A stretch of DNA of 64,000 nt from Rhodospirillaceae bacterium (GTDB taxonomy: Bacteria > Pseudomonadota > Alphaproteobacteria > Rhodospirillales > Rhodospirillaceae): contig SCTM01000314.1 of the NCBI GenBank assembly GCA_004297485.1, forward strand, positions 1 to 64,000, written 5' to 3'. A program made the position numbers and the translations under genes. The notes beneath the pieces are model-generated. The model was not told the DNA's origin. It saw nothing but the letters and a program-made list of their open reading frames with translations, and did no database searches. Below are positions 62,470-64,000 of this stretch, in pieces (positions within the stretch are counted from its first letter, which is position 1; each line of letters begins with the position of its first letter).

Positions 62470-63945
62470 CTACTTCCCAATACAAAAATCCCTGAACACC
62501 ACATCCAGGATTTCGTCCACTTCCACGCGGCCGGTGAGACGGCCCAGCGCCCGCGCGGCGACGCGTAAATCTTCCGAGGCCAGTTCCGGCAACGTCGCTT
62601 GTGCCGCACGCTCCAGCGCCGCAACGCATTCCTCCAGGCCGCGCCGATGGCGCGCGCGGGTGAGAGGTGCGGACGTGCCGCCGTCCATGCGCGCGCGGAT
62701 CATGGTTTCCAGTTTCGCCATGAAGGCGTCCATGCCGGTGCCATCAACGACCGAGATGAATTGCGCGCCGCTCGCGGTTCTCGCTGCATCCATGCTGCGC
62801 AGCAAATCCCCCTCACCCTTCGACGCATTGCGTCGAACCTCTCCCCGGAGGGGAGAGGGAGGTTTGTCGGCGCCACTGCTTGCGTGAACACCTCTCCCCA
62901 GCGGGGAGAGGTCGCGAGGCGGAGCCGAGCGGGTGAGGGGGTCAGCTAGCAAATCCGCTTTGTTGACGGCCACCAGCGCGTTGTCGTCGATCAACGCCAT
63001 CGTTTCAGAATCCCGCGCCGGATAAACCGCGCCGTCGAACAGCACGATCTTGATGTCCGCGTTGGCGGCTTGTTTTTGCGCGCGGCGCACGCCCTCGACT
63101 TCGATGTCGTCGGCGCTTGTGCGCAGACCGGCGGTGTCCACGACGGTGACGGCGAAGCCGCCCACATCCAGATGAACCTCGATCACATCGCGCGTGGTGC
63201 CGGGGCGATCCGACACAATGGCCGCGTCGCGGCGCGCCAGCCAGTTGAGCAGGCTGGATTTCCCCGCGTTGGGCGGACCGACGATAACAATGCGCACGCC
63301 GGCACGCACCCGCTCGCCGCGCCGGTCGTCGTCCAGATGGGCACGAATGGCCTGGGCCAGATCGCGCACTTCGGGCCAGACTTTGTTCGCGACATCAGGC
63401 GGCAGATCCTCGTCGGGAAAATCGATCACCGCTTCCAGATGCGCCAACGCTTGAACGAGCCGATGACGCCAGTCGTCGTAGAGTTCCTTGAGAGCGCCGC
63501 CCATCTGCCGCAGCGCCTGCTTGGCCTGGGCGCGGGTTTCCGCATCGATCACATCGGCCAGGGCTTCGGCTTGGGTGAGATCGAGTTTGTCATGGGCGAA
63601 GGCACGGCGGGTGAATTCTCCCGGCTCCGCCAGCCGCGTTCGATCCAAGTGGCTCAAGGCCTCCAGCACGGACGCGATCACGGCGCGGCCGCCGTGGAGG
63701 TGAAGCTCGGCCACATCCTCGCCGGTGAAACTGTGGGGGCCCGGAAACCACAGCACCAGGCCGTCGTCCAATAATTCTTTAGTAGTGGGATCGAACAGCT
63801 GCGCCCGGGTCGCCCGGCGCGGCGTGGGCAAGGCGCAGCCGAGACGTTGCAAGGTCTCGCCCGTGGCCGGACCGGAAATCCGCACCACGGCAATGCCCGC
63901 GCGGCCGGGGGCGGAGGCAAGAGCGAAAATGGTTTCGTCGCTCAC
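62470..63945 (-). CDS. mnmE: tRNA uridine-5-carboxymethylaminomethyl modification GTPase MnmE with in-frame repeat insertion
   Basis: TIFALASAPGRAGIAVVRISGP, GPPNAGKSSLLNWLARRDAAIVSDRPGTTRDVIE, VDTAGLR, C-terminal FCIGK. Confidence 0.97.
   Translation of the reverse strand: MSDETIFALASAPGRAGIAVVRISGPATGETLQRLGCALPTPRRATRAQLFDPTTKELLDDGLVLWFPGPHSFTGEDVAELHLHGGRAVIASVLEALSHLDRTRLAEPGEFTRRAFAHDKLDLTQAEALADVIDAETRAQAKQALRQMGGALKELYDDWRHRLVQALAHLEAVIDFPDEDLPPDVANKVWPEVRDLAQAIRAHLDDDRRGERVRAGVRIVIVGPPNAGKSSLLNWLARRDAAIVSDRPGTTRDVIEVHLDVGGFAVTVVDTAGLRTSADDIEVEGVRRAQKQAANADIKIVLFDGAVYPARDSETMALIDDNALVAVNKADLLADPLTRSAPPRDLSPLGRGVHASSGADKPPSPLRGEVRRNASKGEGDLLRSMDAARTASGAQFISVVDGTGMDAFMAKLETMIRARMDGGTSAPLTRARHRRGLEECVAALERAAQATLPELASEDLRVAARALGRLTGRVEVDEILDVVFRDFCIGK
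62808..62941 (-). repeat. palindromic repeat element inserted in frame in mnmE
   Basis: three hairpins: TTCGACGC-ATT-GCGTCGAA, CCTCTCCCC-GGA-GGGGAGAGG, ACCTCTCCCC-AGC-GGGGAGAGGT; flanked by CCCTCACCC / GGGTGAGGG. Confidence 0.85.
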
Positions 63946-64000
63946 GACCGCGTCCCTATGAACCGCGCCCTCATGATCGGCCGTCGGGAAAAATCCCGGA

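Overview
The window is a GC-rich bacterial chromosomal segment. Gene content and order (metK-trmB-rimP-nusA-ylxR-infB-rbfA-truB-rpsO-pnp at the left; leuS-lptE-holA...parB-parA-rsmG-mnmG...mnmE at the right) fit an alphaproteobacterium. Most of it is core: translation/RNA genes, his biosynthesis (hisB-H-A-F-E), hldE/nucleotide-sugar epimerase, lpoA-like/rsmI/yraN/gshB, ribA, rimK plus a RimB-like protease, and a partition locus with two perfect parS sites. No CRISPR array, rRNA, prophage or transposase was recognised, and no tRNA was seen by eye. The most unusual signals are: (i) a tandem pair of paralogous proteins (18827-21291) with a C-terminal region that looks like a degenerate EAL domain; (ii) a ~134-bp palindromic repeat inserted in frame in the mnmE GTPase domain, with a related copy between rsmG and mnmG; (iii) a small lower-GC membrane-protein gene flanked by paired-hairpin repeats that splits mnmG from mnmE; (iv) a GAAC-N7-GAAC (LexA-type) site over the mmcB start codon next to four phased TTGAA repeats; (v) a highly structured pnp leader and a promoter/attenuator upstream of rimP; (vi) several strong palindromic operator candidates. 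All family calls come from reading the translations; no database search was run.
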